Part shown: positions 1 through 9,182 of the stretch, piece after piece
How the letters are laid out: each line of letters begins with the position of its first letter
Numbering within the stretch: the stretch's first letter is position 1
NCBI RefSeq assembly: GCF_018531425.1
Contig: NZ_JAHBOI010000001.1
Span: 496,001-560,000, forward strand
Direction: 5' to 3'
Source of the DNA: Paenarthrobacter sp. DKR-5
GTDB taxonomy: Bacteria; Actinomycetota; Actinomycetes; Actinomycetales; Micrococcaceae
DNA length: 64,000 nt
Notes under the pieces: generated by a model
What the model saw: the letters and a program-made list of their open reading frames with translations, nothing else
The model's database searches: none
Told to the model about the DNA's origin: nothing
Position numbers and translations under genes: made by a program

Positions 1-74
1 GCGGCCGCGCCGATATGCAGCCACCCGCGCCACTCATGTAAGCTGATTCCCGGTGACGGCGCAGGCCGTCCCGC

Positions 75-148
75 GCGGCTGTAGCTCAATGGTAGAGCGC
101 TAGCTTCCCAAGCTTGATACGCGGGTTCGATTCCCGTCAGCCGCTCCA
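75..148 (+). tRNA. tRNA-Gly (anticodon CCC)
   Basis: Cloverleaf read by eye: 7-bp acceptor stem GCGGCTG/CAGCCGC, D stem GCTC/GAGC, anticodon loop TTCCCAA (anticodon CCC), T arm with TTCGATT loop, and an encoded 3' CCA. The anticodon stem CTAGC/GCTTG has one T-T mismatch (second pair). It decodes GGG glycine codons. A DUF222-HNH nuclease gene starts 119 bp downstream. I saw no duplicated tRNA 3' end within the window, so there is no direct sign that this tRNA served as an integration site. Confidence 0.95.
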
Positions 149-267
149 CTTCTTCCGCGCCGGGCACGGCCATTTTCCCTCCACAGGGCCTCCGGCTGGC
201 ACGATCATCCACATCTTCATCCCCGGTCTGACCCCGTCCTGAAACCGTCGGTGGCGGATGGCAGAGT

Positions 268-1620
268 GTGGTCATGGACGGTTCATTCGTTCCCCGGCAC
301 CCGGCATCCTGCCCGCCATCGGAGGCGGCGAGGGCCTTCGCCGCGGCGCTGGCCGTTGCGGGCCCGTGCCCCGATGACGCGGCCGTGATCGAGGAACTGC
401 GGGCCTTGGAGGACCTGAAATCCGCGGCCGCGGCCCGGCAGGCCCGGATCACCGCCGCGTTCGACGCCTCCCAGCGCGGGGCCCAGGCCGACGCTGGGAT
501 CCCCGCCGTCCGGGCCGGCAAGGGCATCGCCACCCAGATCGCGCTCGCCCGCAGGCAGTCCCCGGCCCGCGGGAACATGCTGCTGGGGCTGGCCAAAGCC
601 CTCACCACCGAGATGCCGCGTACCCTGACCGCCCTCGCCGGCGGGGACCTGAACGAATGGCGGGCAGCCCTGCTGGTGCGCGAAACAGCGTGCCTGTCAG
701 CCGCGGACCGGTGCGCCGTCGACGCTACCCTCGCCCCCGATCTGGGCACCCTCGCCGGACACGGTGACGGGGCCCTCATCGCCGCGGCCCGCACGGCCGC
801 CTACCGGCTGGACCCCCGCTCCGTGACGGACCGCGCCCGCAAAGCTGAGACCGAACGGTTCGTAAGCCTGCGCCCGGCCCCGGACACCATGGCGTGGCTC
901 ACCGCCCTGCTCCCCGTCTCCGCCGGAGTCGCCGCCTATTCAGCCCTGACCCGCGAAGCGGACTCCGCCCGCGCCGCAGGGGACCCGCGCAGCAGGGGCC
1001 AGCTCATGGCCGACACCCTCGTCCAGCGCCTCACCGGCACCCCCGGCGGGGCCGCCGGCATCGAAATCCAGCTCATCATGACCGACCGCACCCTGCTCCA
1101 GGCCGATAGCGAACCTGTGCGCCTGCCCGGCTACGGCATCCTCCCCGCCGCCTGGGCCCGCGCCCGCGTCAACAACCACCACCGGTCCGACGGCGGCGGG
1201 GACCGGGACGGCGAAGACAGCTTCCGGGTCTGGGTTCGCCGGCTCTACACCGCCCCCGGCACCGGAGACCTGATCGCCATGGACTCCCGCGCCCGGCTCT
1301 TCCCGCCCGGCTTGCGCCGCCTCATCCAGGTCCGCGACAACATCTGCCGGACCCCCTACTGCGACGCCCCCGTCCGGCATCTGGACCACGTCCGGTCCTG
1401 GCACACCGGAGGACCCACCACCCTCGCCAACGGCGCGGGACTCTGCGAAACCTGCAACCACACCAAGGAGACCCCCGGCTTCACCAGCCAACCGGTCCCC
1501 GGCCCACGCCACACCATCCGGCTCACCACGCCGACCGGCCACGCCTACCACTCCACCGCACCGCCCCCACCCGGAACACCACCAGCGGCTCCGGCAGCGG
1601 TTCCGGCAGCCGTTCCCTAG
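268..1620 (+). CDS. DUF222 / HNH endonuclease-domain protein
   Basis: 450 aa. The N-terminal two thirds match the helical DUF222 (13E12 repeat) pattern common in actinobacteria. Residues about 350-395 form an HNH nuclease module: two CxxxxC/CxxC-type zinc pairs (CRTPYC, CETC) around [11 protein letters not shown] and a final CNHTKE. The C-terminal tail is Pro/Ala-rich. The start could be GTG 268 or ATG 274, with no strong ribosome-binding site for either. Such proteins occur in many copies per actinobacterial genome; their role is unknown, and recombination or mobile intron-like behaviour has been suggested only by domain content. Its stop codon overlaps the stop of the convergent MarR gene through a shared CTAG. 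Confidence 0.85.
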   Translation: MVMDGSFVPRHPASCPPSEAARAFAAALAVAGPCPDDAAVIEELRALEDLKSAAAARQARITAAFDASQRGAQADAGIPAVRAGKGIATQIALARRQSPARGNMLLGLAKALTTEMPRTLTALAGGDLNEWRAALLVRETACLSAADRCAVDATLAPDLGTLAGHGDGALIAAARTAAYRLDPRSVTDRARKAETERFVSLRPAPDTMAWLTALLPVSAGVAAYSALTREADSARAAGDPRSRGQLMADTLVQRLTGTPGGAAGIEIQLIMTDRTLLQADSEPVRLPGYGILPAAWARARVNNHHRSDGGGDRDGEDSFRVWVRRLYTAPGTGDLIAMDSRARLFPPGLRRLIQVRDNICRTPYCDAPVRHLDHVRSWHTGGPTTLANGAGLCETCNHTKETPGFTSQPVPGPRHTIRLTTPTGHAYHSTAPPPPGTPPAAPAAVPAAVP

Positions 1621-2099
1621 TGGGGAAGGTCCAAGGCGAAGCGGCCGTCCTCGGTTCCGGCCTCGCCCGCCGCCGCCGCGAAGGCATCCATCGCGCCGGC
1701 CACGGAGGCCCGCAGACCGGCGGGCATGCCGGCGAAGACCTCCGCAACCGCGTTCCTGCGGTGCGCCAGCACGGAGTTGACCAGGTTCGCGCCCCGCTCC
1801 GTCAGGTCCAGCCGCACATAACGCCTGTCGCGCGGATCGTCCGTGCGTTCGATGAGGCCGGCCTTGACCAGCCGGTCGGTGGTCCGGGTGGCGTTGGACG
1901 CGTGCACCCCAAGCTCCGCTGCGACCTCGCCGAGGTTTCGCGGCCCGTGCGAGGCAATCAGCACGAGGACCCTTAGCTGCGGGCTCGTGACGACGTCCTC
2001 AACCTCCACCACCGACCTCGCGGCAACCCGCAACAGGACGTTCGCCGCCCGCAGCACGGCATCGATCTCACCCTCGGCCCCCGGCCCGGTCGTATCCAT
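1617..2099 (-). CDS. MarR-family transcriptional regulator
   Basis: 160 aa. A winged helix-turn-helix of MarR type: recognition region [20 protein letters not shown] followed by the wing [16 protein letters not shown], then a C-terminal dimerisation helix. The ATG at 2099 was chosen because the homologous N-terminus begins just after it; upstream in-frame sequence looks non-coding. MarR proteins usually repress a neighbouring gene in response to a small molecule. The divergent neighbour starting at 2235 is a candidate target, but no clear operator could be defined in the 135-bp gap. Confidence 0.85.
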   Translation of the reverse strand: MDTTGPGAEGEIDAVLRAANVLLRVAARSVVEVEDVVTSPQLRVLVLIASHGPRNLGEVAAELGVHASNATRTTDRLVKAGLIERTDDPRDRRYVRLDLTERGANLVNSVLAHRRNAVAEVFAGMPAGLRASVAGAMDAFAAAAGEAGTEDGRFALDLPH

Positions 2100-2234
2100 C
2101 ACACCGCCAAGTATCCCCGGACCATTGCGCCAAGGCAACGTTTGCGCACCATACCGCGGGCCTCTGGCGCGAACCGCTCCGGGAACGCATAAAGTAGCGA
2201 ACAAAGGATCTGCCCGGCGCGCGAAAGGACCGAA

Positions 2235-2729
2235 GTGGAAGAGTTCGACCAGAAGGACAGACACAATCTGCTCAGGCAGCTCGCCATCCTCGAGGTCGCC
2301 AAGCGGGCCGAAGGAAAACGCACGCCGGAAATCCGCGCCATGCTGCGCGACGCCTTCGCCGAAAGAGGCGCGCCGGAAGGGCCCGACGGCTGGATGAACG
2401 CCGTCGCCACCGCGGCAGCCGGAGGCGAGCCCTACATCATCAGCCAGGAAGCAGCGGCCGCAGCCGCCGAGGAGCTGAACCCGCGGCCCAAGCCGCCCCG
2501 GCAGGTTCGGCAGGCGTCGCCCAAGCCGCTTCCGGGGCCGCTGGACCGCAAAGGACTGCGCAGCGCCGCGGGCACCTCGGCCCCTGACCGGCGGGCTCAG
2601 GCCGTCCGGAACCCCGTGCTCCTGGCTTTGGCTTGGCTCCCGGCGAAGATTGCCACCGCGGTAGTCCGGGTCGCAGCGGTCATCATGGCTAAGCTCCGGG
2701 CGTCCGGCAGGCGCGCGGGCCGCCCTTAA
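2235..2729 (+). CDS. Hypothetical protein with C-terminal hydrophobic helix
   Basis: 164 aa, not recognised. GTG start with a good Shine-Dalgarno (GAAAGGA) 5 nt upstream. The N-terminal 65 residues are charged and helical (EEFDQKDRHNLLRQLAILEV), the middle is rich in Ala, Pro and Arg, and about residues 122-148 form one hydrophobic/basic helix that could sit on or in the membrane. Divergent from the MarR gene, so it may be the MarR target; this is inference from position only. Confidence 0.6.
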   Translation: MEEFDQKDRHNLLRQLAILEVAKRAEGKRTPEIRAMLRDAFAERGAPEGPDGWMNAVATAAAGGEPYIISQEAAAAAAEELNPRPKPPRQVRQASPKPLPGPLDRKGLRSAAGTSAPDRRAQAVRNPVLLALAWLPAKIATAVVRVAAVIMAKLRASGRRAGRP

Positions 2730-2760
2730 CAACCGGCCTCGACAGCCGAGCGGGGGCCCG

Positions 2761-2991
2761 TCAGGTCACGCCGACGCGCATGGCGATCATGGCCGTGATG
2801 AAGCCTGCGAGGGCGGCAGCAGTGGCCAGCACCCACAGGCCGGTCAGCAAGCCGCTTTTGCGGCGCACGCCCGGCGCGTTCCCGGTGGTGATCGACTCGG
2901 CGCGGAACAATGCCGCCGCCGCCGAGATGATGGCCACCACCCAGAAGAGCCATTCCAGCACCCCGAAGATGAGTCCCTGAACCGGTTGCAT
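2761..2991 (-). CDS. Small two-helix membrane protein
   Basis: 76 aa. Two predicted transmembrane helices (about residues 5-28 and 48-70) separated by a basic loop containing GVRRKSG. Strong ribosome-binding site (GGGAGGGAAG) before the ATG. It resembles small actinobacterial membrane proteins of the DUF2516 type in size and layout, but the match is not firm. Function unknown. It lies downstream of and on the same strand as the MFS transporter gene, 79 bp away. Confidence 0.6.
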   Translation of the reverse strand: MQPVQGLIFGVLEWLFWVVAIISAAAALFRAESITTGNAPGVRRKSGLLTGLWVLATAAALAGFITAMIAMRVGVT

Positions 2992-3070
2992 CAGCTTCCC
3001 TCCCCTTCACGGGCGGCACCCGGCGGTGCCGTACCCGTATCTTGGCGCTGAAACGGCGCTCTGGCAAGGT

Positions 3071-4423
3071 TCAGGCCGCGTAAGAGCCCGGTGTGCTCCT
3101 GCGTTCGACGATCCGCACCAGGCCTCGCGGGCGCCGGAGGTTGAACGTCAGGGTCAGGTGCCCCTTGCGGGAGAGCACGAGGGCGACGACGACCGCCGCG
3201 ACCGCGGGCACTCCCCCGGCGACCAGCAGCGCGGCGTGGGGGTCGATACGTTCCGCGAGGGACCCGATCAGCGGGCCACCGAGCGCCTGGCCGCCGAGCA
3301 GCACCATGATGTACAGGCTCATGACCCGGCCGCGGATTGTCAGGTTCGACGAAACCTGCACCAGCTGGTTGGCCGCTGTCAGGAACAGCAGGCTCGCGCA
3401 GCCGGCCGCCACCATGACGAGGCAGAACGACAACTCGTTCGGCGCAAAAGCCGCCAGCGCCATCAGGAACCCGAAAGCGCCGGCCGAACCCACGACAGTG
3501 CGCAGCCGCAAGGTCGTGCGGCGCGTGGAGGTCACGGCACCGGTGAGCGCGCCCACGGCGAGCAGCGTGTTGAGCAGGCCGTAGCCGCTGGCGCCGGAGT
3601 GGAACACATGGTCCGCGAAGGCCGCCATCAGCACCGGCGTGCTGAGCGCGAAGACCGCCACGAAGGCGGCCATGATGGCCGGGTAAAGGATCGTCGGCTT
3701 GGAGACTGCGTAGGCGAACCCTTCCTTTAGCTGGCCCTTGGCGCGCGGCGCCGCCGGGGTCGCCACGAGGCGTTCAGCCTTCAGCGAGCCAAGGCTGAAC
3801 ACGGTCACGCAGCAGGCTACGGCGTTGATCGCAAACGCCCAGCCTCCGCCCACGGTCGTGAGCAGGATGCCGCTGATCGCGGGGCCGAGCATGGACCCGA
3901 CCTGGAAGATGGAGGAGTTGACGCTGATGGCGTTGCGCAGGTGCTGGGGTCCGACGAGCTCATGCACAAACACCTGCCGCGACGGGTTGTCGACGACGGT
4001 CACCAGGCCCAGGACGAGGGCCACGGCGTAGACATGCCAGACCTGGATCACCCCGGTGAGCGCGAGCACGGCCAGCACCGCCGCCATGAGAGCGGCAACC
4101 GACTGGGTGATCATCAGCAGCCGCCGCTTGGAGTAGCGGTCAGCCACCACTCCGCCCAGCGGACCGAGCAGGAGCATCGGGGCGAACTGCATGGCAACGG
4201 TGACACCCACTGCGGTCACACTGCCGGAGAGCTGAAGCACCAGCCAGTCCTGCGCGATGCGTTGCATCCAGAGGGCGACGACGGCGACCAGGTGCGAAGC
4301 GGCGAAGATGCGGAAATTGGGGACCTTCAGCGAGAGGAAGGTGTGGCGCCAGGGAAGACGCTCGGAGACGAGGGGGACGGGAGCGGTGGCGGTTTCAACG
4401 GCAGGTGCGGGCGGGGGTGTCAC
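3071..4423 (-). CDS. MFS transporter (exporter type)
   Basis: 450 aa integral membrane protein with about 12 hydrophobic helices. The loop 2-3 motif GGVVADRYSKRRLL is the major-facilitator signature, and NPSRQVFVHELVG is typical of the EntS-like/MFS_3 group, whose known members export siderophores or drugs. GTG start, with AGGA about 8 nt upstream. Divergently transcribed from the LysR gene at 4571, which probably controls it. Substrate not predictable from sequence. Confidence 0.9.
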   Translation of the reverse strand: MTPPPAPAVETATAPVPLVSERLPWRHTFLSLKVPNFRIFAASHLVAVVALWMQRIAQDWLVLQLSGSVTAVGVTVAMQFAPMLLLGPLGGVVADRYSKRRLLMITQSVAALMAAVLAVLALTGVIQVWHVYAVALVLGLVTVVDNPSRQVFVHELVGPQHLRNAISVNSSIFQVGSMLGPAISGILLTTVGGGWAFAINAVACCVTVFSLGSLKAERLVATPAAPRAKGQLKEGFAYAVSKPTILYPAIMAAFVAVFALSTPVLMAAFADHVFHSGASGYGLLNTLLAVGALTGAVTSTRRTTLRLRTVVGSAGAFGFLMALAAFAPNELSFCLVMVAAGCASLLFLTAANQLVQVSSNLTIRGRVMSLYIMVLLGGQALGGPLIGSLAERIDPHAALLVAGGVPAVAAVVVALVLSRKGHLTLTFNLRRPRGLVRIVERRSTPGSYAA

Positions 4424-4507
4424 GGTCAGTCCTGTAATCAGTGGTGTCGGGAGTCGGGCGCTGCGGTTTCGTTCGGATGCCTCGGTTTTTCACCCTACGC
4501 GCCGCCT

Positions 4508-4563
4508 CTCCTATTGCGGCGGGCTATGGTGTCTATAAGTCTCATTGGGATTCGTAATAGGAG
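4508..4563. promoter_or_regulatory. Inverted repeat in the MFS/LysR intergenic region
   Basis: Perfect 8-bp arms CTCCTATT (4508-4515) and AATAGGAG (4556-4563), extended by a further matching CG pair on the inner side. The right arm contains the AGGAGG ribosome-binding site of the LysR gene. Arms are 40 bp apart, a spacing that fits either two operator half-sites or an mRNA structure masking the start. A TATAAG box lies between. Regulatory role inferred. Confidence 0.4.
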
Positions 4564-4570
4564 GGTGCGC

Positions 4571-5422
4571 ATGTTCGACCCGGTGCTGCTGAGGTCCTTT
4601 CTCGCCGTCGCGGATACCCGCAGCTTCACGAAGGCAGCCGAACGCCTCAAGCTGAGCCAGCCAACGGTGAGCCAGCACCTGCGCAAGCTTGAGCAGGCCG
4701 CCGGGCGCATCCTGGTCACCCGCGACACCCGGGAGGTGCGCCTGACCGACAACGGGGACGCGATGGCGGGTTTCGCCCGGACCATCCTCGCCGCGCACGA
4801 AGCCGCCACCGCGTACTTCACCGGCACCGCCATGCAGGGCCGGCTCCGCTTCGGGGCGGCGGACGACCTGTCCATCACCCGCCTGCCCAACATCCTGCGG
4901 CACTTCCGCCAGCTCTACCCGCGCATCAACCTCGAACTCACGGTGAACCAAAGCGGGCAGCTGTACCGCAAGCTCAAGGCCGGACAGCTGGACATGGTCT
5001 TCATCAAGCAGAAGGCGGGCGACGGCGAGGGGACCCTGGTCAAGCGCGACTCGCTCGTGTGGGTCGGCCAGGAGAAGACAGTCCTTGAACCGGGCTCCCC
5101 GGTGCCGCTGATTTCCTACCCGGCTCCGAGCCCGAGCCGCCAGATGGCCATCGAGGCGCTCGAGCGGGCCGGCCGCACCTGGCGGATCACTTGCAATGTC
5201 CGCGAGGTGAACGGCATCCTGGCCGCCGTCCGTGCTGGTATCGGGGTCGCCGTGTTCAGCCAGTCACTCATCCCGGACGACCTGGTCATGGTGAACCAGC
5301 GCTTCGACCTTCCCCCGGTGGGCGACGTCGACATCACCCTCCTGAGCAACCCGGTGGCGAACCAGGAACTGGTGGAAGCTCTCACCTCGGCCATCCTCGG
5401 CAGGCCCCTGCGCAAGAGCTGA
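4571..5422 (+). CDS. LysR-family transcriptional regulator
   Basis: 283 aa. N-terminal winged HTH (FLAVADTRSFTKAAERLKLS then QPTVSQHLRKLE), followed by a LysR substrate-binding domain of two alpha/beta lobes (about residues 90-280) beginning at GRLRFGAADDL. The ATG at 4571 sits 7 nt after AGGAGG and gives the canonical LysR N-terminus (MFDPVLLRSFLAVA). Divergent from the MFS exporter, the usual arrangement for a LysR activator of an efflux gene; the ligand is unknown. Confidence 0.9.
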   Translation: MFDPVLLRSFLAVADTRSFTKAAERLKLSQPTVSQHLRKLEQAAGRILVTRDTREVRLTDNGDAMAGFARTILAAHEAATAYFTGTAMQGRLRFGAADDLSITRLPNILRHFRQLYPRINLELTVNQSGQLYRKLKAGQLDMVFIKQKAGDGEGTLVKRDSLVWVGQEKTVLEPGSPVPLISYPAPSPSRQMAIEALERAGRTWRITCNVREVNGILAAVRAGIGVAVFSQSLIPDDLVMVNQRFDLPPVGDVDITLLSNPVANQELVEALTSAILGRPLRKS

Positions 5423-5453
5423 GACGCAAGCCGCCCGTGAAGCAGCCGTCGGG

Positions 5454-5741
5454 TCAGCCGCCGGCGACCGACTGGATAATGTCCACCTGCTGGCCCGGCC
5501 CGACGGCGGTATCCGTGCCCGCGAGCCGCCGGACGTCCTCCCCGTCGAGGTACAGGTTCACGAAACGCCGGATCGCGCCGGTCTCGTCCCGGATCCGGCG
5601 CCCCAGCACCGGGTAGTCACGGGCGAGGACATCCAGCAACTGCCCCACCGTCGCCCCTGCCGGGCAGTCGACGGCGATGGTGTGCTGGTTCCCGGCCGCC
5701 GGCTCCAACACCCCGGGCAGCCGAACCAACACGTCGCCCAT
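5454..5741 (-). CDS. MoaD/ThiS-family ubiquitin-fold protein
   Basis: 95 aa beta-grasp protein ending in ...SVAGG; the terminal Gly-Gly is the residue pair adenylated or thiocarboxylated in MoaD/ThiS sulfur carriers. It contains the typical LPGVLEPAAG start, TVGQLLDVLARDYP helix and FVNLYLDGEDVR strand. Its start codon shares one base with the stop of the upstream propeller gene (TGATG), so the two are translationally coupled. No moeB/thiF-type activating enzyme or molybdopterin/thiamine gene is nearby, so the sulfur acceptor is unknown. Confidence 0.85.
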   Translation of the reverse strand: MGDVLVRLPGVLEPAAGNQHTIAVDCPAGATVGQLLDVLARDYPVLGRRIRDETGAIRRFVNLYLDGEDVRRLAGTDTAVGPGQQVDIIQSVAGG

Positions 5742-6841
5742 CAGCCGGACACCACCGCTGCCCGGACGCAGAGGACGTCCGGCAGGTGCTCTGCCACCGT
5801 CATGAAATTGTCGCCTTCATCGGCGCTCGCGTAGACGTCGCCGCCCCGGGTGCCGAAGTAGACGCCGGCGGGCTCCGCCGTGTCCACCGCCGCCGCATCC
5901 CGGAGCACCACGTTGAAGTCCTGCGCCGGCAGGCCGGAGTCGAGCCGACGCCAGTTGCTGCCGCCGTCGTCCGTACGGTGCACGGCGAGCCTGCCCTCCG
6001 GAGGGATGCGTTCGCCGTCGGCCTTGATGGGGACCACCCAGGCGGTGCCGGAGCGCCGGGGGTGGGTGAGCATCACGAATCCGAAGTCCGACGGAAGGCC
6101 CTCGGCGATGGATTGCCAGGAGTCCGCGTTGTCGTCGGAGCGGTACACCCCGTGGTGGTTCTGCGCATAGAGCGTGGCCGGTTCCTCCGGGTCCCGGGCG
6201 ATCTTGTGCACGCACTGGCCGAACTCCGGGTTCGGGTCCGGCATGAAGTAGGCGCTGATTCCCGCGTTGCGGGCCTGCCAGGAAGCTCCGCCGTCCGTGG
6301 ACCGGTAGACACCTCCGGTGCTCATCGCCACGTGCACTGTGTCCTCGCCGTCCGGCGCCGGGAGGACGGAATGCACCGCCGCTCCGCCGTAACCGGCGCC
6401 CCACTGGTCGTGGTGGGGGTGGTCCCAGAGGCCGCGGTTGAGTTCGAAGTGTTCGCCGCCGTCGACGGATTTCCACACCGAGATGGGTTCGCAGCCGGCC
6501 CAGACGACGCCGGGACGCCCGGCGGTGTCCGGCTGGATCTGCCACACCCGTTCCAGGGCTGAGCCGGTGTCCTCGGGGAACCTGATGGCGCCGTTTTCCG
6601 GCTCGGTCCAGGTCCGGCCCAGATCATCCGAGTGGAAGACTGTCGGTCCCCAGTGCTCCGAGCGTGCGCCGACCATGATCCTGGTCCGGCCGCCGCGGGT
6701 GTCAATGCCGATGCTGGGCACCTCGTGCATGAGGAAAAGCGGCTGGGACAGCGACCAGCGTTGCCGGTCCCGGCTTTGCGCAAGCCAGAGTCCCTTCTTG
6801 GTTCCGATCGCGAGCAGCACTGATCCGTCGTCGGCCATCAT
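5741..6841 (-). CDS. BNR/sialidase-like beta-propeller protein
   Basis: About 366 aa. Several bacterial neuraminidase (Asp-box) repeats are visible: SDDLGRTWTEP, SVDGGEHFELN, STDGGASWQA, SDDNADSWQS, TDDGGSNWRR and SADEGDNFMT, spaced like propeller blades. No signal peptide, so it is probably cytoplasmic and unlikely to be a true secreted sialidase. Possible starts cluster at 6838, 6841 and 6850; 6841 was chosen because a GGGGGG stretch precedes it. Coupled by a one-base overlap to the MoaD/ThiS-like gene. Similar pairs are often annotated as exo-alpha-sialidase plus MoaD/ThiS, without a proven function. Confidence 0.8.
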   Translation of the reverse strand: MMADDGSVLLAIGTKKGLWLAQSRDRQRWSLSQPLFLMHEVPSIGIDTRGGRTRIMVGARSEHWGPTVFHSDDLGRTWTEPENGAIRFPEDTGSALERVWQIQPDTAGRPGVVWAGCEPISVWKSVDGGEHFELNRGLWDHPHHDQWGAGYGGAAVHSVLPAPDGEDTVHVAMSTGGVYRSTDGGASWQARNAGISAYFMPDPNPEFGQCVHKIARDPEEPATLYAQNHHGVYRSDDNADSWQSIAEGLPSDFGFVMLTHPRRSGTAWVVPIKADGERIPPEGRLAVHRTDDGGSNWRRLDSGLPAQDFNVVLRDAAAVDTAEPAGVYFGTRGGDVYASADEGDNFMTVAEHLPDVLCVRAAVVSG

Positions 6842-6896
6842 GCCCCCCATTCGACCACCGAGCCGCAGCCGCCGCAATGGGTAGTTCCAGGAAACC

Positions 6897-8588
6897 TCAG
6901 GGGAGGCGGGAATCGTTGGGGTTGGGGACACGCAGCCACCGGTAGCCGTAACCGTCCAGCTGGAGTTCGATCCGTCCCTGGGCGGACACCGTGATGTCCT
7001 CCGTGCCGAGCAGGTCCAGCAGCACGACGCCGTCCAGCGCTTCGGCGGTCCGGTCCGGGGTGGCGAGGTCGAGCGTGACGGTGGCCGGCTGCGGGCCCAG
7101 ATTGTGGGCCAGCACGACGCTGTCGGCATCCCAGACGCAGCGGTGTGCCAGCACCGCAGTCACGGGCTGTTCCAGCATTTCGAACCGGCCCCAGCCCAGC
7201 TCCGGGCATTCACGGTAGCGGCGGATCAGTGCCGCCATGAAGTTCCAGAGCGAATCGGGCTCGCGCCGCGCCCGCGCCGCGTTCACGTGCTCCGGCCCGA
7301 AGCCGCCCTGGACCACCGGCGAGATGAGCCGGGAAGCCGGCGCCGTCGAGAACCCGCCGTTGGGCCCATCGGTCCATTGCATCGGGGTCCGGACCGCCAT
7401 CCGGCCTTCGGCATCGAGGTCCTCCCCCATCCCGATCTCCTCGCCGTAGTAGAGCACGGGTGTTCCCGGCAGGGAGAAGAGCAGCGAGTAGACCATCCGG
7501 ATCCGCCGCGGATCGCCGTCGAGCATTGGCGGGAGCCGGCGTTTGAGCCCCCGCCCGAACAGTTGCATCCGCTCTTCCGGCCCGAAGGCGGCGAAGACCT
7601 CCGCCCGCTCGTCCTCCGAAAGCTTGTCCAGGGTGAGCTCGTCGTGGTTCCGCACGAAGGTTGCCCACTGGTTGTCGGGGTTGATCGGCGGGCGCCCGGC
7701 CAAGGTCTCGGTCAGCGGTCCGGCATCCTGGCGTGCCAGCGAAAGGTACATGTACTGCATCGTGTTGAAGTCGAACATCATGCTCAGTTCGTCGCCGCTG
7801 TCACCGCCGAAGAACTCCAGCTGCTGCTCGTAGGGCAGGTTCACCTCTCCGAGCAGGACGGCGTCACCCTGCCGCCTGCCTTGGAACCGCCGGAGGGCTT
7901 TGAGGTACTGGTGCGGGTCCGGGAACTGCTTGTCCGGCTTCTGGCCGATGGTCTCGAGCAGGAAGGGAACCGCGTCCACCCGGAATCCGTCCAACCCCAG
8001 ATGCAGCCAGTACCCCATGGTTTTGGCGATCTCGTCGCGGACCTGCGGGTTCTCAACATTCAGGTCCGGCTGGAACTTGTAGAAGCGGTGCAGGTACCAC
8101 TCCCCCGTGGCCTCATCCTGGGTCCAGATCGAATTCTCTTTGTCCGGAAAGACCACTTCGGCGGAGGTGTCCGGCGGCGGGTCCGCCCGCCAGACGTAGA
8201 AGTCACGGTACGGGTTGTCCACCGACTTCCTGGCCTCCTTGAACCATGGATGCCGGTCGGATGTGTGGTTCACCACGAGGTCCGCTATCACCCTTAGACC
8301 GCGGTCCTGCGCCGTCCGGATGAATTCCACCAGGTCCCCCGGACTGCCGAGCCGGTGGTCGACGCCGTAGAAATCCGTGATGTCGTACCCGTCGTCGCGG
8401 CGCGGCGACGGGTAGAAGGGCATCAGCCAGATGCAGGTCACCCCGAGTTCGCTGAGGTAGTCCACGCGCTGGGCAAGGCCCGCGAAGTCTCCGCAGCCGT
8501 CGCCGGTGGAATCGAAGAACGTCTCAACGTCGAGGCAGTAAATGACGGCGTTCTTCCACCACAGGTCCGAAGTGTCGGTGATCTTCAT
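6897..8588 (-). CDS. GH13 alpha-amylase family protein (trehalose synthase-like)
   Basis: 563 aa. Conserved GH13 regions in order: DLVVNHTS (region I), GFRVDAVPF with the nucleophile Asp (II), LLGEVN with the acid/base Glu (III) and FVRNHDE (IV). The N-terminus (WWKNAVIYCLDVETFFDSTG) and the PYRDFYVW / FQPDLNVENPQV segments match the trehalose synthase / alpha-glucosyltransferase branch (GH13_16). Likely acts on maltose, trehalose or short alpha-glucans in the cytoplasm. Strong AGGAG site before the ATG. Shorter than full trehalose synthases fused to maltokinase. The downstream propeller gene begins 55 bp after its stop and may be cotranscribed. Confidence 0.85.
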   Translation of the reverse strand: MKITDTSDLWWKNAVIYCLDVETFFDSTGDGCGDFAGLAQRVDYLSELGVTCIWLMPFYPSPRRDDGYDITDFYGVDHRLGSPGDLVEFIRTAQDRGLRVIADLVVNHTSDRHPWFKEARKSVDNPYRDFYVWRADPPPDTSAEVVFPDKENSIWTQDEATGEWYLHRFYKFQPDLNVENPQVRDEIAKTMGYWLHLGLDGFRVDAVPFLLETIGQKPDKQFPDPHQYLKALRRFQGRRQGDAVLLGEVNLPYEQQLEFFGGDSGDELSMMFDFNTMQYMYLSLARQDAGPLTETLAGRPPINPDNQWATFVRNHDELTLDKLSEDERAEVFAAFGPEERMQLFGRGLKRRLPPMLDGDPRRIRMVYSLLFSLPGTPVLYYGEEIGMGEDLDAEGRMAVRTPMQWTDGPNGGFSTAPASRLISPVVQGGFGPEHVNAARARREPDSLWNFMAALIRRYRECPELGWGRFEMLEQPVTAVLAHRCVWDADSVVLAHNLGPQPATVTLDLATPDRTAEALDGVVLLDLLGTEDITVSAQGRIELQLDGYGYRWLRVPNPNDSRLP

Positions 8589-8741
8589 CTGGTGCTCCTC
8601 TCCACGACTGCGCCATGTCTACCGCGGATGCCACCGCGGTGTCGAGGATCCGGCAGGCCTGCGGGAATAAGCCGCACCCCCGGAACGCTGGAAAATGGTG
8701 AAACCGGCCCGCGTTGACCGGCTGGCTAAACTGGAGTCGTT

Positions 8742-9167
8742 ATGAATCGAACAATGTTCAAGTCCAAAATCCACCGTGCCACCGTCACCCATGCGGACCT
8801 GCACTACGTGGGGTCAGTCACCGTCGACGAGGACCTGCTGGACGCCGCCGATATTCTCCCCGGCGAGCTCGTCTCGATTGTGGACATCACCAACGGCGCC
8901 CGGCTGGAGACCTACACCATTGCCGGCGAGCGCGGCTCGGGCGTGCTGGGCATCAACGGCGCCGCAGCCCACCTCGTCCACGAAGGGGATCTGGTCATCC
9001 TGATCACCTACGCTTCAATGAGTACCGCGGAGGCAAAGGACTACGTGCCCACAGTGGTCCACGTCGACGAGCGCAACCGCATCGTGAGCCTGGGCGACGA
9101 CCCGGCCGAGGCACTGACCCCGGGCGTCATCACTCCCCCGTTCGCTACCCTCAAGCACTCCGGCTAG
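8742..9167 (+). CDS. panD: Aspartate 1-decarboxylase
   Basis: 141 aa proenzyme. Makes beta-alanine from L-aspartate for pantothenate and CoA synthesis. The N-terminus [20 protein letters not shown] is the family hallmark, and Gly24-Ser25 (HYVGSVT) is the self-cleavage site that generates the pyruvoyl cofactor on Ser25. The downstream [16 protein letters not shown] segment is also conserved. Length is normal for actinobacterial PanD. Divergent from the GH13 gene; no panC or panB is in the window, so it stands alone. Confidence 0.97.
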   Translation: MNRTMFKSKIHRATVTHADLHYVGSVTVDEDLLDAADILPGELVSIVDITNGARLETYTIAGERGSGVLGINGAAAHLVHEGDLVILITYASMSTAEAKDYVPTVVHVDERNRIVSLGDDPAEALTPGVITPPFATLKHSG

Positions 9168-9182
9168 GCCAGTCCGGCAGGT

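Noticed and set aside
75-1620. tRNA-Gly next to an HNH nuclease as an integrated element
   Set aside because: No integrase, no duplicated tRNA end and no change of composition were seen; DUF222-HNH genes are scattered in actinobacterial chromosomes.
2100-2234. MarR operator between 2100 and 2234
   Set aside because: TTGC/GCAA half-sites occur, but arms of 4 bp are too short to call in this GC-rich sequence.
5741-6841. Secreted sialidase
   Set aside because: Asp-box repeats are present, but there is no signal peptide and no recognisable sialidase catalytic arginine triad or FRIP motif.
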